From NCBI GenBank assembly GCA_026224775.1, contig JAMFRP010000002.1, positions 124,001 to 188,000 of the forward strand: a stretch of 64,000 bases of DNA, written 5' to 3'. A program made the position numbers and the translations under genes. Positions 63,128-64,000 of the stretch are shown here, piece by piece (within the stretch, counting starts at the first letter, position 1; every line of letters starts with the position of its first letter). Origin of the DNA: Bacteroidota bacterium (GTDB lineage Bacteria; Bacteroidota; Bacteroidia; Sphingobacteriales; Sphingobacteriaceae). The notes under the pieces are model-generated. The model had not been told where the DNA came from and made no database searches. It saw only the letters and a program-made list of their open reading frames with translations.

Positions 63128-64000
63128 TTAATGCGCTAAACTGCTTTCATACTTAGTTAAAAGGGTCGAAACTTTGTATTCATATTTTGAAAGCAGCTTA
63201 CCCTGAAAAATCTTCGGATCGGGCTTAGCATAGTGTTTATCAGTTAATAGGCTTAGAACATTGCCATGATCGTTTAACTGTTTCAGGAGTGTCTTCTTTA
63301 ACCATCTGTTCGTGGTGATCTTCATCAGCATATTATCAAGCATATTCCCCGGCGAAAAGCTGAATAAACCCTCGAACAGCATTTTAAAAAAGGCTTTCTT
63401 TACAGGCATGGCCGATGAAATACGCATGTTTTTATTGGGCAAAAATTCCCTGGTCCAGATGTTGGCGGCATAAAATTTCTCAAATACAATATCGCCTTGT
63501 AAAGGTATTAATGTACCAACTTCAATTGCGGTGTAAATGTTCTTCTCGGGTATTTCCAGTTGCTGCATATCGATATAATAGTTCATGCAAAACAGGTGTT
63601 CTTTATTAACCAGGAATGTTAGCTTTTTAAAACAATGCATGATGGTACGTGCTATCCATAACCTGTTTTTCTCGGTGATGATGAACAGGTCAACATCGGA
63701 GTCTGCATCTGCAAAATTCTTGGATAATGAACCTGAAATAGCTATACCACGCACATAGGGAAATTTGATCAACAAACTACCAACCTTCTCTGCAACTTTG
63801 ATCAACTCCGCGGCTTTTTGGTTTCCTTCAAGTCGCCTTACAGCAATATAATGATCTGTCGATAGCGTGTAAAATTTATCGAACTGGTGAATTGTACTAT
63901 TATCAACCAAACATTTTAACGCATCATTAAACGACTCGTAATTAAATTTATTCCCTAAAAATAAATATACCTCGGCCCGCGTCAAAGGATAGTTAAACAT
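63128..64000 (-). CDS. Nucleotidyltransferase-domain protein (5' end at window edge)
   Basis: 290 residues from an ATG at the very last base triplet (63998-64000); the true start may lie outside. The nucleotidyltransferase signature is SGSLSKNFADADSDVDLFI (about 89-107), with metal-binding D102 and D104 in the G-S-x(n)-D-x-D pattern. The first 50 residues resemble the winged-helix lead seen in related proteins. Usually transfers a nucleotide to a small molecule or an RNA. It closes the cluster convergently with the methyltransferase gene. Confidence 0.85.
   Translation of the reverse strand: MFNYPLTRAEVYLFLGNKFNYESFNDALKCLVDNSTIHQFDKFYTLSTDHYIAVRRLEGNQKAAELIKVAEKVGSLLIKFPYVRGIAISGSLSKNFADADSDVDLFIITEKNRLWIARTIMHCFKKLTFLVNKEHLFCMNYYIDMQQLEIPEKNIYTAIEVGTLIPLQGDIVFEKFYAANIWTREFLPNKNMRISSAMPVKKAFFKMLFEGLFSFSPGNMLDNMLMKITTNRWLKKTLLKQLNDHGNVLSLLTDKHYAKPDPKIFQGKLLSKYEYKVSTLLTKYESSLAH

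Noticed and set aside
1..64000. CRISPR arrays, tRNA or rRNA genes, insertion sequences, prophage genes
   Set aside because: No regularly spaced repeats, no transposase or integrase reading frame and no recognisable structural-RNA sequence were seen on reading the window.

Overview
The window looks like a chromosomal segment of a Bacteroidota (Sphingobacteriia; Mucilaginibacter/Pedobacter-like) bacterium. The evidence is two SusC/SusD pairs, an ECF sigma/FecR pair, a DUF6377-type regulator, HMA-AraC and heavy-metal-binding (HMBD) proteins, weak Shine-Dalgarno sequences and an AT-rich composition. The genus is an inference; there is no rRNA or tRNA to confirm it.

Region 1 (1-8.0 kb) is a stress/low-oxygen locus. 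A cytoplasmic PAS histidine kinase keeps the FixL heme-pocket residues (H62, R68, H76, R82). It is translationally coupled to a response regulator that fuses a receiver domain to a complete Crp/Fnr module. Around them lie two tandem-domain universal stress proteins, an oleate hydratase, a DUF1275 membrane protein, an FMN-binding split-barrel protein, a small membrane protein, and a D-lactate dehydrogenase relative whose NAD-binding domain is missing. Seven perfect TGA-N6-TCA dyads, the core of CRP/FNR boxes, sit in the upstream regions of these genes, two pairs of them exactly 22 bp apart. I read this as a compact, self-contained oxygen/redox regulon, analogous to (not homologous with) rhizobial FixL-FixJ-FixK and mycobacterial DosRS.

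Region 2 (8.2-18.9 kb) is a copper/heavy-metal resistance island. It has an SO_0444-like permease with a His/Cys/Met-rich loop, an HMA-AraC regulator, three small Cys-rich secreted proteins, a free HMBD protein, an RND pump (CusA) split into two overlapping ORFs, a TolC-like channel, two tandem lipoprotein adaptors that each carry an HMBD, and a DoxX-like protein.

Region 3 (19.0-41.7 kb) holds polysaccharide-utilisation genes. The first unit is an ECF sigma/FecR/SusC/SusD set without enzymes. The second is a trehalose/alpha-glucoside locus: SusC, SusD, an SRPBCC/GyrI-like protein and GH65 in one operon, a DUF6377 regulator, and a GH37 trehalase plus two GH13 enzymes in another operon. The upstream regions of these three transcription units share a short motif that may be the locus operator.

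Region 4 (42.5-47.4 kb) is a sugar-acid catabolic cluster: an SSS symporter, an L-fuconate dehydratase-like enolase, an SDR, and a divergent AraC regulator with a palindrome just upstream of it. Region 5 (47.5-50.7 kb) is visibly more GC-rich and holds aspartate kinase, a 43-residue Lys-rich protein and a DHA2-type MFS exporter.

Region 6 (51.1-64 kb, running off the window) looks like an unassigned biosynthetic cluster: ABC exporter, two GT4 glycosyltransferases, a flavin-reductase-like protein, a truncated polysaccharide-deacetylase fragment, an amidohydrolase, two methyltransferases, three consecutive radical-SAM proteins (two BchE-like, one SPASM) and a nucleotidyltransferase. Two divergent operons share a promoter region with a long hairpin. 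Its product cannot be named from the sequence.
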